A DNA stretch of 64,000 nt from Candidatus Rubneribacter avistercoris (GCA_019115845.1 DXCU01000091.1:20421-84420), one strand, 5' to 3'; positions 52,141 to 60,610 are shown, counted from the stretch's first letter. A program made the numbers and translations. Notes: a model not told the origin generated them from the letters alone.

Positions 52141-52689
52141 TCATGCGAGCGGGTCGATGGGTTTGCCCAGGAACTCCGTGAAGCTTCGCGCGCCAATCCA
52201 GCGGCCCGCAGTGAGCATGTCTGCCCACATCGCGTTTGCTTCCCTCTCTGATATAAGGCCATTTTCGTACGCTTCCACAAGGATGCTCCCCGTTGTCTTG
52301 CACTTCAGCCCGAAATCGCGGATGTAGGCGGCGGTGTCTCGGAAGTTGTTGCTGGCTACGATGCCGCGATTGACGACGGCCAGCGCCATGGCCGCCGCCT
52401 CGCCACGTCCCACCATCTTGAAGCCTGGTCTCGGACGGTTCGTCATCTCAAGGTACAAAGGGAGGGCCGGCGAGGCGAGGTCGATGTCGCGGATTTCCAC
52501 GTCGGAGCTTGCGGTCAGCTCTGCTATGCGGTCTTGAAAAGCGGGCGTAGCAACGCGCGAGAGTTCGTCAAGTACCAGTTGGGGTATAACAACACGATTG
52601 GGGTAGAGTTGCGTGACGATACTTCCCCGGTCGGTCCAGAGAAAGGCCGAGAGACAATCCGTGTCGAAAAAGAGCGGCTCAGTCAACAA
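52141..52689 (-). CDS. PIN-like domain protein (predicted toxin nuclease)
   Basis: Protein of 182 residues. Likely acidic PIN residues: D9/D11 (FFDTDCLSAFLW), E42 (LVLDELSRV), E97 (GRGEAAAMALAV) and D118 (ASNNFRDTA). This is the PIN fold's usual spacing, so RNase toxin activity is inferred. Last gene of a three-gene set: its ATG lies within the 3' end of the ImmA-type gene (11-base overlap). Base composition is less GC-rich than that of the flanking genes. Convergent with the MBL gene. Confidence 0.78.
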   Translation of the reverse strand: MLTEPLFFDTDCLSAFLWTDRGSIVTQLYPNRVVIPQLVLDELSRVATPAFQDRIAELTASSDVEIRDIDLASPALPLYLEMTNRPRPGFKMVGRGEAAAMALAVVNRGIVASNNFRDTAAYIRDFGLKCKTTGSILVEAYENGLISEREANAMWADMLTAGRWIGARSFTEFLGKPIDPLA

Positions 52690-53443
52690 TCTCGCCGTCC
52701 TCCAAGGTTTCGATGAAGATGTCGTCGCGGAATCCGTCCGCCAAAAGCTCTTCCGCCTTGCCTTGCGACAGGATGCCTCGGCCGAAGAGGTCCGCGATGC
52801 GGTCGATGTAGTCGCCGTCGGCCATGCGCGCCCTGCTTCCGCGGCATGGCTCGTACAAAGCCGTGGGGTAGCCGAGCTTGCGAGCGCCCGCTTTCACGTT
52901 GCGGCTAAGGGATTCTTTCTGCGCGTCATCCACGATCCCCTCGTCCTGCAGGCGCACGAGCAGCGCCAGACGCGAGATGCCGAACTTCTGCTCGATGGCC
53001 ACGACCGATGCGAGCAGGCGCTCGTCGTCGATCGGGGCCATCGGGGCAAGCCCCCGTGCTCGCAGCTCGTTTCGCAGGGCATGGTAGGGGAGCAAAAAGT
53101 ACGAGGCGAACGCGTCGGCCGTCCATTCGGCGTCGTCGTAGCGTTTCGTGCTTTTCGGGCAGATGACCGTGGAGGCCGCATCGTCGAAGAACAGGTGGTG
53201 CAGTTCATGGGCGAACGTGAAGCGCTGCCGTCCGAGCGTTTGGGCTGAGTTGAACGCGATGAGCGAGAAATCGCCGTGCTTGACGCACATGCCGCTGATG
53301 GAGTCTCCGAGGGGGTAAGACACCGTGGTGAGCCGTGGGACCTCGCGAGCGCAGGCGAACACGTCGATGGGGGAGAGGTTGTCCTTGCCGAAGTCGGCGC
53401 GCAACTCCTCGGCGCGGCGCGCGGCTTTGTCCTTACGCTCCAT
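52679..53443 (-). CDS. ImmA/IrrE-family metallopeptidase
   Basis: COG2856-type zinc peptidase of 254 residues. The motif is H79-E80-L81-H82-H83 in FTFAHELHHLFFDD, with a third ligand region EWTADAFASYFLLP. The C-terminal part (SRLALLVRLQDEGIVDD and beyond) is typical. Family members cleave cognate XRE repressors or antitoxins. ATG 53443 after GAGAAGG. Overlaps the upstream XRE gene and the downstream PIN gene by 11 bases each. Confidence 0.9.
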   Translation of the reverse strand: MERKDKAARRAEELRADFGKDNLSPIDVFACAREVPRLTTVSYPLGDSISGMCVKHGDFSLIAFNSAQTLGRQRFTFAHELHHLFFDDAASTVICPKSTKRYDDAEWTADAFASYFLLPYHALRNELRARGLAPMAPIDDERLLASVVAIEQKFGISRLALLVRLQDEGIVDDAQKESLSRNVKAGARKLGYPTALYEPCRGSRARMADGDYIDRIADLFGRGILSQGKAEELLADGFRDDIFIETLEDGEIVD

Positions 53444-53789
53444 GGTCGGTCGCCTTCTCAAGCGCGGTCAGGTCCTCGAGGTTGCGCACGATGCGCCCGA
53501 CGGCGGCGATGCCGTCAAGATCCTCGGGCGCGATACCGTCCGCACGGAACGCCACCGCCTTCTCCGAGGACGCTTGGGCGCTCTCGTCGATCAGTTCGCC
53601 AAGCGGGCAGAAGAACAGGTCGCAGAGCTTTTCGAGCGCGGCCACGCCAAGCGAGCGCTGGCCGTTTTCCACCTTGCTTACAAGCGTTTGGTCGATTCCC
53701 AGGTAACAGGCCACATGCTCCTGCGTGAGTCCGCGAAGCTTGCGCATACGCCTGACGTTTGCCCCCACGGTTGCGTTGATGTCGGTCAT
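53433..53789 (-). CDS. XRE-family regulator (predicted antitoxin/repressor)
   Basis: Helix-turn-helix protein of 118 residues: VRRMRKLRGLTQEHVACYLG, then IDQTLVSKVENGQRSLGVAA in residues 10-55, with a 60-residue C-terminal extension. First gene of the XRE-ImmA-PIN set. ATG follows GGGAGACCGCT. Its promoter spacer contains a dyad (53825-53864) likely bound by this protein. Confidence 0.92.
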   Translation of the reverse strand: MTDINATVGANVRRMRKLRGLTQEHVACYLGIDQTLVSKVENGQRSLGVAALEKLCDLFFCPLGELIDESAQASSEKAVAFRADGIAPEDLDGIAAVGRIVRNLEDLTALEKATDHGA

Positions 53790-53810
53790 AGCGGTCTCCC
53801 TTCACAGGGG

Positions 53811-53864
53811 AGTATAGCACGGAATGTCATATTTATGAATATAAGCTATAAGTAAAATATGACA
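53811..53864 (-). promoter_or_regulatory. Promoter and operator of the XRE-ImmA-PIN operon
   Basis: Minus strand: TTCATA (53834-53839), 17 bases, extended -10 TGCTATACT (53811-53819). Perfect inverted half-sites TGTCATATTT (53825-53834) and AAATATGACA (53855-53864), 20 bases apart, flank and enter the -35, as expected for autorepression. Confidence 0.65.
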
Positions 53865-53974
53865 GACTGAAAACATGAGGATAAACATAACAACCGCAGT
53901 AAAGCGATTGGCGCAAAAAGCGCTCTTGCAAAGATTGGCGTGAGTTGGCGCTGCGAGGTTCAGAAGTTTAGAAG

Positions 53975-54190
53975 TTAGAAGTCGATGAGACTTTTCACGT
54001 CAGTGCCAAGTCCGTCGGCGATTCTGCAGAGCAGGTCAATCCCGACGTTTACTTGACCTGTTTCGATTTGCCAGAGATGTGTTTGATTGGTATCGACCAT
54101 GAGTGCAAATCGACGCTGCGAGAGGTGTTGCTCTTCGCGCAGTCTCCGTATGGTGTTACCCAGTATGACTCTGCGTTCATCACTTTTCAT
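53975..54190 (-). CDS. Small XRE-family regulator
   Basis: Single-domain helix-turn-helix protein of 71 residues: IRRLREEQHLSQRRFALMVD, then TNQTHLWQIETGQVNVGIDL, ending LGTDVKSLIDF. It lacks the C-terminal extension of the XRE protein at 53433. The start has no good ribosome binding site. It lies in the AT-rich patch and diverges from the membrane zinc-ribbon gene across an 18-bp dyad. The 185 bases before it (53790-53974) hold the other XRE operator only. Confidence 0.85.
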   Translation of the reverse strand: MKSDERRVILGNTIRRLREEQHLSQRRFALMVDTNQTHLWQIETGQVNVGIDLLCRIADGLGTDVKSLIDF

Positions 54191-54213
54191 ACGTTCAGAG
54201 TATGTGCTATACT
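54186..54213 (+). promoter_or_regulatory. Promoter of the small membrane zinc-ribbon gene
   Basis: TTCATA (54186-54191), 16 bases, extended -10 TGCTATACT (54205-54213). The -10 runs into the left arm of the dyad. Confidence 0.5.
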
Positions 54214-54252
54214 TCCTTTGATGACTTGCTATAACAAGTCATCAAAGGAAGT
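54211..54252. repeat. Perfect 18-bp inverted repeat
   Basis: ACTTCCTTTGATGACTTG (54211-54228) / CAAGTCATCAAAGGAAGT (54235-54252), loop CTATAA. It sits between divergent genes. It may be an operator for the small XRE protein, or form a hairpin at the transcript's 5' end. Confidence 0.75.
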
Positions 54253-54293
54253 GTGCAATATGATGGAGAATTAAGTGTGATAGGAGAACAACG

Positions 54294-54629
54294 ATGAAAA
54301 TTCTTGGTATGGGGATTCCTGAACTGCTGTCTCTGCTTCCGTTCCTAGCTTTGGGAGCAGCTGTGTATGCTCTCATGTCCTTTTTGAAAAGTAGAAAAGT
54401 GGCAACTTCTCTTTCGGGTGATGCCCAAGTTCAGAACATGGAAAAGCAAAAATACACTCGTAGGGCAATAATAGGAATTGCTATTGCGCTTATTTGTGTT
54501 GCGTTAACCGGTTTCCATATTTGCGACAGCTGTCATACAATATTTTTCGGCAAATCATATGCGAACTACTATAGTTCAACGCTCTGTCCGGACTGCGCGC
54601 GTTATTCAACGTTTGGTGTGCTCTCATAA
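54294..54629 (+). CDS. Small membrane protein with C-terminal zinc-ribbon-like cysteines
   Basis: Hypothetical protein of 111 residues. Two hydrophobic segments lie at about 8-29 (LLSLLPFLALGAAVYALMSF) and 57-74, with a charged linker between. A short tail carries CDSC and CPDC, a zinc-ribbon-like pair. No family recognised. ATG follows TAGGAG. Codon choice is AT-rich compared with almost every other gene here, a sign of recent acquisition. Confidence 0.7.
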   Translation: MKILGMGIPELLSLLPFLALGAAVYALMSFLKSRKVATSLSGDAQVQNMEKQKYTRRAIIGIAIALICVALTGFHICDSCHTIFFGKSYANYYSSTLCPDCARYSTFGVLS

Positions 54630-54787
54630 TTCTGAACAGATACCTGTTGGTTGTGGTGTTAAAAATACATGCGTTCTGCTCGTTCGTGTGTGGTAGTTTT
54701 TTGAGAGTTGCGATACGTTCCACAAACGTCTAGCGTTGTTCACATCTGCTTGTGAGGTGAAGTTGCTTTTGCGGGCGATGCTTCGGG

Positions 54788-54793
54788 TATAAT
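54788..54793 (+). promoter_or_regulatory. -10 of ffh
   Basis: Perfect TATAAT, 41 bases before the ffh ATG; TTGCTT 19 bases upstream could be the -35. The stretch 54630-54780 is AT-rich and shows no gene. Confidence 0.5.
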
Positions 54794-54834
54794 CGGGTGA
54801 AACAACGTTGTCGACCGATGGGGGATTCCCAACT

Positions 54835-56253
54835 ATGCTCGAAAGCCTTTCCAACCGCCTTCAGGGCATATTCAGCGGGCTGCGCGGCAAGGGCCGCCTG
54901 ACCGAGGAGGACATCGACGCCGCCATGCGCGAGATACGCATGGCGCTTCTGGAGGCCGACGTCAACTTCAAGGTGGTGAAGGGCTTCATCGCGCGCACGA
55001 AGGAGCGCTGCCTGGACGCGGAGGTGCTCGAATCGCTCACGCCGGCGCAGAACGTGGTCAAGATCGTGCTCGACGAGCTGACCGGGCTTTTGGGCCGCAC
55101 GGACTCGAAGCTGGTCCTTTCCAGCCGCATCCCCAACGTCATCATGCTGGTGGGCCTGCAGGGTTCCGGCAAGACGACGGCCGCCGCGAAGCTGGCCTGG
55201 CGCCTGAAGCAGCAGAACCACTCGCCGCTCTTGGTGGCCTGCGACGTGTACCGCCCCGCCGCGGCCGACCAGCTGGAAACGCTCGGCGGCGAGATCGGCG
55301 TGCGCGTGTACCGCGGCGACGGGCAGGACCCGGTGCGCATCGCGAAGGAGGGCGTCCAGGACGCCATCGACAACCTGCGCGACGTGGTCGTCGTCGACAC
55401 GGCGGGACGCTTGCACGTGGACGAGGACATGATGGAGGAGGCCGAGGCCATCAAGCGCGCCGTGAGGCCCGACCAGATCCTCATGGTGGTGGACGCCATG
55501 ACCGGCCAGGACGTGGTGAACGTGGCCGCCGCCTTCGCCGAGCGCGTGGACTTCGACGGCGTGATCATGTCCAAGATGGACGGCGACGCCCGCGGCGGCG
55601 GCGCGCTTTCCATCAAGGAGGTCACCGGCAAGCCCATCAAGTTCATCAGCTCCGGCGAGAAGCCGGATTCCCTTGAGGAGTTCCACCCCGACCGCATGGC
55701 CAAGCGCATCCTGGGGATGGGCGATGTGGTCAGCCTCATCGAGAGCGCCGTCAAAGTGCAGCAGGAGGAGCTTGAGCAGGAGCAGGCCGAGCGCATGATG
55801 CGCGCGCAGCTCACCCTCAACGATTTCGTGGAGATGAACCGCCAGATCCGCAAGATGGGCGGCGTGTCCAAGCTCATCAGCGCGCTTCCCGGCGGCGACA
55901 AGGCCATGGCGGCCGGCCAGGTGGACGAGGGCGCGCTTGACCACATGGAGGTCATCATCAACTCCATGACCAAGGCCGAGCGCGAGAAGCCCGAAATCCT
56001 CAACGGCAGCCGCCGCGCGCGCATCGCCGCGGGCGCCGGGGTCACGGTTCCCGAGGTGAACCAGCTCATCAAAAAGTTCAACGAGACGAAGAAGATGATG
56101 AAGCGCTTCATGCCCGCCGCCGAGGAGATGGCGGGGGGCAAGAAGGGCAAGAAGGGCAAGAAGGGCCGGCGCCGCCGCATGGGCATCCCCGGGCTTCCGG
56201 GCGGCATGAGCATGGCCGACCTCAAAAAGCTCCAGGACATGATGGGGGAGTAG
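54835..56253 (+). CDS. ffh: Signal recognition particle protein Ffh
   Basis: SRP GTPase, 472 residues. N domain MLESLSNRLQGIFSGLRGKG, P-loop GLQGSGKTTA from residue 107, VACDVYRPAAADQL, VVDTAGRLHVDED and SKMDGDARGG. The M domain from about 295 includes GSRRARIAAGAG for RNA binding and ends in a Gly/Lys stretch then a Met-rich tail (GIPGLPGGMSMADLKKLQDM). ATG after GGGGGA. No SRP RNA gene is recognised in the window. Confidence 0.97.
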   Translation: MLESLSNRLQGIFSGLRGKGRLTEEDIDAAMREIRMALLEADVNFKVVKGFIARTKERCLDAEVLESLTPAQNVVKIVLDELTGLLGRTDSKLVLSSRIPNVIMLVGLQGSGKTTAAAKLAWRLKQQNHSPLLVACDVYRPAAADQLETLGGEIGVRVYRGDGQDPVRIAKEGVQDAIDNLRDVVVVDTAGRLHVDEDMMEEAEAIKRAVRPDQILMVVDAMTGQDVVNVAAAFAERVDFDGVIMSKMDGDARGGGALSIKEVTGKPIKFISSGEKPDSLEEFHPDRMAKRILGMGDVVSLIESAVKVQQEELEQEQAERMMRAQLTLNDFVEMNRQIRKMGGVSKLISALPGGDKAMAAGQVDEGALDHMEVIINSMTKAEREKPEILNGSRRARIAAGAGVTVPEVNQLIKKFNETKKMMKRFMPAAEEMAGGKKGKKGKKGRRRRMGIPGLPGGMSMADLKKLQDMMGE

Positions 56254-56316
56254 GGCGCTCACGGCGACGGCGCGCGCCGGGCGGGCAAGGCGCGCGCAGA
56301 GGGAAAGGAGGCGCCC

Positions 56317-56823
56317 ATGGCGCTGGAGTTTCGGCCGCACCGCGAGGACGACCTTGCGGACATGGCCAGGATATGGAACGAAGTCGTGGAGGCGGGGGAC
56401 GCGTTTCCCCAAGTGGACACGATGGGCGTCGACCAGGCACGGGAGTTCTTCGCTGCGCAGACGCTCTCGACGGTGGCCGCGGTCGACGACAAGATCTTCG
56501 GGCTGTACATCCTGCACCCCAACAACGTGGGGCGCTGCGCGCACGTGGCCAACGCCAGCTACGCGGTGGCTTCGAGCGCCCGCGGCCTGGGGCTTGGGCG
56601 CGCGCTTGTTCAGGACTCGCTTGAGCAGGCGGCGCGCAAGGGGTTCTGGGGCCTGCAGTTCAACGCGGTGGTTGCGAGCAACGAGGCGGCCGTCCACCTG
56701 TACGAGGACATGGGGTTCACGCGCGTGGGGACCATCCCCGGGGGCTTCATCAACTTCATGGGAGCCTACGAGGACGCGCACATCTTCTTCAAGCGGCTCC
56801 GCGAGGAGCCGCGCGAGCGCTGA
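56317..56823 (+). CDS. GNAT-family N-acetyltransferase
   Basis: Acetyl-CoA-dependent transferase of 168 residues. RPHREDDLADMARIWNEVVE at the start, acetyl-CoA loop SSARGLGLGRALVQDSLEQA, then NEAAVHLYEDMGFTRVG, the standard GNAT C-terminal motif. Substrate unknown. ATG after GAAAGGAGGC. Probably in the ffh transcript. Confidence 0.9.
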   Translation: MALEFRPHREDDLADMARIWNEVVEAGDAFPQVDTMGVDQAREFFAAQTLSTVAAVDDKIFGLYILHPNNVGRCAHVANASYAVASSARGLGLGRALVQDSLEQAARKGFWGLQFNAVVASNEAAVHLYEDMGFTRVGTIPGGFINFMGAYEDAHIFFKRLREEPRER

Positions 56824-56916
56824 GGCGGGCGCCGAGCGCCCGGTTCGCGCTCCGGCCGCCCTGGCGCCTTTGGCGTCGGCGACGGCGGGCACATAGAAAC
56901 CCCATCGGCGCGCGAC

Positions 56917-56945
56917 TTGTCAAACCGCGCGTTTCGCCGTATCAT
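56917..56945 (+). promoter_or_regulatory. Promoter of the rpsP operon
   Basis: TTGTCA (56917-56922), 17-base spacer, TATCAT (56940-56945), about 78 bases before rpsP. Among the best matches in the window. Confidence 0.7.
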
Positions 56946-57022
56946 GAGCAACTGCTGTTTTCGTTGCGCCTGGACGGCGCCCAGCACCAGTTGAACCAAG
57001 AAGCAAAAAGGAGTTCTCCCTC

Positions 57023-57265
57023 ATGGTCAAGATTCGCCTTGCCCGCCACGGCGCCAAGAAGCGTCCGTACTACCGCATCGTCGTCGCCGACTCGCGCAGC
57101 CCGCGCGACGGCCGCTTCATCGAGGAAGTGGGCCGCTACAACCCCTGCGTCGAGCCGGCCATGGTGAAGTTCGACATGGAGAAGGTCGATCGCTGGATCG
57201 CCAACGGCGCCCAGCCGACCGACACGGTGGCCTCGCTCCTCAAGCGGGCTCGCGAGAACGCGTAA
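57023..57265 (+). CDS. rpsP: 30S ribosomal protein S16
   Basis: Ribosomal protein of 80 residues beginning [20 protein letters not shown] and containing [16 protein letters not shown]. Length normal. ATG after AAAGGAG. Leads rpsP-khpA-rimM-trmD. Confidence 0.97.
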   Translation: MVKIRLARHGAKKRPYYRIVVADSRSPRDGRFIEEVGRYNPCVEPAMVKFDMEKVDRWIANGAQPTDTVASLLKRARENA

Positions 57266-57271
57266 GAGCCC

Positions 57272-57526
57272 ATGTCCGAGCAGACGGAAGACATCGTCGG
57301 TTTGGTCGAGTCCGTCGTTCGCCCGCTCATCGATTTCGGCGACGACCTTGAGGTTGTCGCCAGCGAGGCGCAGGACGGGACCGTGCTTGTGGAGATGCGC
57401 GTGAACGAAGAGGACGCCGGCAAGGTGATCGGGCGACAAGGCCGGGCCATCAAGGCCATCCGCACGCTCGCGCGCGCAGCCGCCTCGCGCACCGGCACGC
57501 ATGTGGAAGTGGAGCTTCTGGACTAG
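57272..57526 (+). CDS. khpA: KH-domain RNA-binding protein KhpA
   Basis: Small RNA-binding protein of 84 residues with one KH domain; the GxxG loop is GRQG in AGKVIGRQGRAIKAIR. It pairs with KhpB/Jag in related bacteria. Between rpsP and rimM, its standard place. Six bases after rpsP. Confidence 0.94.
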   Translation: MSEQTEDIVGLVESVVRPLIDFGDDLEVVASEAQDGTVLVEMRVNEEDAGKVIGRQGRAIKAIRTLARAAASRTGTHVEVELLD

Positions 57527-58045
57527 ATGCGGGCTTGGACGACCGCTGCAGAGCTGGTTCGGGCGAAGAACCTGTCGGGAGGACTCGTCGCGCGCAGCGC
57601 GCCGGGTCTTCCCTTTTTGCTGTCGGAAGGGATGGAGGTGGCGTTCGTGCCGCCGCAGCACGACGCGCCCCGGCGCGCTTTGGTCGAAAGCGTCCGGGAC
57701 GAGGGGCGGGGCGCCTACCTCGTGTTCTTCGAGGGCGTCGGGGACATTGGAGCCGCCGAGCCGCTGGTGGGGTGCCGCTGCCTCGTCCGCCGATCCGACC
57801 TGCCCGAAGACGCTTTTGCTCCCGAAGGCGGGAGCCTTGTCGGCTTCGAGGTGCACGATGCGCGCTACGGGCTGGTGGGCACCGTGGGCAGCGTTGTTGA
57901 GAACCCCGGCCAGGTCCTTTTGTCCGTCGACCGTCCAAAGGCGGCCCCGGCGCTCGTCCCCTTGGTGGACGCGTTCGTGGCGGGGCTGGACGAGGACGCC
58001 CGGCGCATCGAGACGACCCTGCCCGAGGGCCTGCTCGACCTGTGA
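57527..58045 (+). CDS. rimM: Ribosome maturation factor RimM
   Basis: 30S assembly factor binding S19, 172 residues. LVRAKNLSGGLVAR at the start, a barrel domain, then the PRC-barrel half with GFEVHDARYGLVGTV. The ATG immediately follows the khpA stop, so translation is coupled. Confidence 0.92.
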   Translation: MRAWTTAAELVRAKNLSGGLVARSAPGLPFLLSEGMEVAFVPPQHDAPRRALVESVRDEGRGAYLVFFEGVGDIGAAEPLVGCRCLVRRSDLPEDAFAPEGGSLVGFEVHDARYGLVGTVGSVVENPGQVLLSVDRPKAAPALVPLVDAFVAGLDEDARRIETTLPEGLLDL

Positions 58046-58117
58046 GGGCGGGCTGCGGGACGCGAAGCCCGCAGCGTCCGCCGCGCGGCTTTTCGGCATT
58101 GCGAAAGGAACGGCCCC

Positions 58118-58882
58118 GTGATCATAGAGACGCTTTCGACGTTTCCCTCCATGTACGACTCCGTCATGGGCTCGTCCATGATGCGCATCGCCCAGGAGAA
58201 GGGGATCCTTTCGTTTCGGGCCCACGATCTGAGGGATTGGACGCATGATAGGCACCGCACCACCGACGACGAGCCCTACGGGGGCGGCGCGGGCCTGGTC
58301 ATGAAGTGCGGCCCCATCTTCGAGGCTTTCGACGACATCGCCTGCGCCGAGGGGCTGCCGGCGCCGTGCACCGTGTTTTTAAGCCCCTGCGGGGAGCGCT
58401 TCGACGACGATCTGGCGTGCGATCTGGCCCGCTGCGAGCGGCTTTTGTTCGTGTGCGGCCACTACGAGGGCGTGGACGAGCGCGCCTACGCGCTGGCCGA
58501 CCGGGTGGTGTCGCTTGGCGACTACGTTCTGACGAGCGGCGAGCTTGCCAGCATGGTGGTCATCGACGCCGTGGTGCGCAAGCTGCCTGGCGTGCTGGGG
58601 GCCGACAACGGCGCTTTGGACGAGAGCTTCGCCGACGGCCTTCTGGAGTATCCCCAGTACACCCGCCCCTCGTCGTTTCGGGGCATGGAGGTGCCGGCGG
58701 TGCTGCTCTCGGGCGACCACGGCGCTGTGGCGCGCTGGCGGCGCGCGCAGAGCCTCGAGCGCACGGCCCGACTGCGGCCCGACTTGCTCGAGGGGGTGGA
58801 GCTGACGCGGGAGGACGAGGAGGCGCTCCAGGCGGCGCTGCGCGCCCGCGACGGGGAGGCCGCCGAGGGTTTTCCCCGGTGA
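58118..58882 (+). CDS. trmD: tRNA (guanine(37)-N(1))-methyltransferase
   Basis: SPOUT methyltransferase forming m1G37, 254 residues. Conserved TLSTFPSMY, RTTDDEPYGGGAGLVMK, LSPCGERFDDDLA, CGHYEGVDER, LGDYVLTSGELA and the closing RPSSFRGMEVP. GTG start after GAAAGGAAC. Confidence 0.96.
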   Translation: MIIETLSTFPSMYDSVMGSSMMRIAQEKGILSFRAHDLRDWTHDRHRTTDDEPYGGGAGLVMKCGPIFEAFDDIACAEGLPAPCTVFLSPCGERFDDDLACDLARCERLLFVCGHYEGVDERAYALADRVVSLGDYVLTSGELASMVVIDAVVRKLPGVLGADNGALDESFADGLLEYPQYTRPSSFRGMEVPAVLLSGDHGAVARWRRAQSLERTARLRPDLLEGVELTREDEEALQAALRARDGEAAEGFPR

Positions 58883-58912
58883 CCCGGTTTTTTCTGCAAA
58901 CTTTGTCGAACG

Positions 58913-58943
58913 GGCGGGACGCGTTCGCCCGACGCGCTATCAT
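58913..58943 (+). promoter_or_regulatory. Possible promoter of lepB
   Basis: TTGTCG (58913-58918), 19-base spacer, TATCAT (58938-58943). An in-frame GTG at 58952 lies eight bases after the -10. Confidence 0.4.
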
Positions 58944-59002
58944 ATGCTCTCGTGATCTCGGCCGGGCGCGGGGCGCCCGCATCGAAAGGACAGATTAGCT
59001 CT

Positions 59003-59566
59003 ATGGATTACGGTCAGCATGCCGCTCGTCGGGGCCCGGGCATCCTGAGGTCGTTCTTCTCGCTTCTTTTGCTCGTGGCTGTGGCGGTGGGCGTGGCGTT
59101 TCTTTTGCGAACCTACGTGTACCAGCCTTACGAGATACCGTCGGGGTCGATGGAGGAGACCGTCATGACCGGGGACGTGCTGTTCTCCGAGAAGGTGAGC
59201 TATTACTTCCGCGAGCCCGAGCCGGGCGACATCGTGACCTTCCAGGATCCCGAGATACCGGGCCGCGTGCTCCTCAAGCGCTGCATCGCCGTGGGCGGCC
59301 AGACCGTGGTCGTGGGCGACGACGGCGTGGTGTACGTGGACGGGGTGGCGCAAGACGAGCCCTACACCGGCGGCAAGCCGTCCTATCCGCTCGACGGCGA
59401 CGTGACCTACCCCTACACGGTGCCCGAGGGCTACATCTGGGTCATGGGGGACAACCGTACCAATTCGCAGGACTCGCGCTACTTCGGGGCCGTTCCCGTC
59501 TCGTCGGTGACGGGCCGGGGGGCGCTCGTGGTCTGGCCGCTGAACCATTTCGGCCCGCTCGGGTAG
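59003..59566 (+). CDS. lepB: Type I signal peptidase
   Basis: Membrane serine protease that removes signal peptides, 187 residues. One N-terminal membrane anchor (about 14-35), catalytic S49 in IPSGSMEET, general base K92 in LLKRCIAVGG, and box E GDNRTNSQDSRYFG. ATG 59003 has AAAGGA 12 bases upstream. A leaderless GTG at 58952 would add 17 residues. Confidence 0.93.
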   Translation: MDYGQHAARRGPGILRSFFSLLLLVAVAVGVAFLLRTYVYQPYEIPSGSMEETVMTGDVLFSEKVSYYFREPEPGDIVTFQDPEIPGRVLLKRCIAVGGQTVVVGDDGVVYVDGVAQDEPYTGGKPSYPLDGDVTYPYTVPEGYIWVMGDNRTNSQDSRYFGAVPVSSVTGRGALVVWPLNHFGPLG

Positions 59567-59620
59567 CGCGCTTCCTCTCAGGGGACATCAAGAGGGCAAC
59601 GGAGAAGGACAAGGAGAGCC

Positions 59621-60610
59621 ATGCGAACCGAAACCGCAACAGCGACGACGGCGCGGCGGGAAGCCGCCGGGCAGCTGCCGCCCACGTTCCAGGACGTCAT
59701 CATGAACCTGCAGCGCTACTGGGGCGATGCGGGCTGCGTCGTCTTGCAGCCCTACGACAACGAGGTGGGCGCCGGCACGAACGCGCCCGCCACCACGCTG
59801 CGCTCGCTCGGGCCCGACACCTGGCGCACGTGCTACGTGCAGGGCAGCCGCCGCCCCACCGACGGGCGCTACGGCGAGAACCCCAACCGCACCCAGCATT
59901 ACTTCCAGTTCCAGGTGCTCATGAAGCCCTCGCCCGACAACATCCAGGACCTGTACCTGGGTTCGCTGCGCGCCATCGGCATCGACGTTGACGCGCACGA
60001 CGTGCGCTTCGTGGAGGACGACTGGGAAAGCCCCACGCTCGGCGCATGGGGGCTGGGCTGGGAAGTGTGGATCGACGGCATGGAGGTGACGCAGTTCACC
60101 TACTTCCAGCAGGTGGGCGGGTTCGAGTGCAGCCCCGTGCCCGTGGAGATAGCCTACGGCCTGGAGCGCCTGACCATGTTCGTGCAGGGAGTCGACAGCA
60201 TGTTCGACATCGTGTGGTCGCGCGGCGCCGACGGCGTCACGTTCACCTACGGCGACGTGTACCTGGAAAACGAGCGGCAGTACTCGACGTTCAACTTCGA
60301 GGTGGCCGACACCGACTTTTTGTTCAGGGAGTTCAACGATCGGGAGGCCGAGTGCCTGCGCACGCTGGAGGCCGGGCTGCCGCTGCCGGCCTACGACAGC
60401 GTCCTCAAATGCTGCCACACGTTCAACCTGCTGGACGCGCGCGGCGTGATCTCGGCCACCGAGCGCATGGCCTACATCCTGCGCGTCCGCACGCTGGCCA
60501 AGGCCGTGTGCGCGTCCTACATGCGCCACGTGGTGGGCATGGAGGTGCCCGAGGAGGAGGGCGGCGTTGTGGCGCCCGGAGCCTTGGAGGGGAAGGGGGA
60601 GGACCGATGA
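59621..60610 (+). CDS. glyQ: Glycine--tRNA ligase alpha subunit
   Basis: Catalytic subunit of the heterotetrameric glycyl-tRNA synthetase, 329 residues. [48 protein letters not shown] and [18 protein letters not shown] are all hallmarks. A 17-residue extension precedes the usual N-terminus. ATG after AAGGAGAG. No T-box seen upstream. Confidence 0.97.
   Translation: MRTETATATTARREAAGQLPPTFQDVIMNLQRYWGDAGCVVLQPYDNEVGAGTNAPATTLRSLGPDTWRTCYVQGSRRPTDGRYGENPNRTQHYFQFQVLMKPSPDNIQDLYLGSLRAIGIDVDAHDVRFVEDDWESPTLGAWGLGWEVWIDGMEVTQFTYFQQVGGFECSPVPVEIAYGLERLTMFVQGVDSMFDIVWSRGADGVTFTYGDVYLENERQYSTFNFEVADTDFLFREFNDREAECLRTLEAGLPLPAYDSVLKCCHTFNLLDARGVISATERMAYILRVRTLAKAVCASYMRHVVGMEVPEEEGGVVAPGALEGKGEDR

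Noticed and set aside
56826..56842. Terminator after the GNAT gene
   Set aside because: CGGGCGC/GCGCCCG forms a tight 7-bp hairpin but has a 3-base loop and no U-tract.
58869..58896. Terminator after trmD
   Set aside because: A T-run is present but the stem is only about four pairs (CCGG/CCGG), too weak to call.
59567..59620. T-box leader for glyQ-glyS
   Set aside because: Only 54 bases separate lepB from glyQ and no specifier or antiterminator structure is visible.
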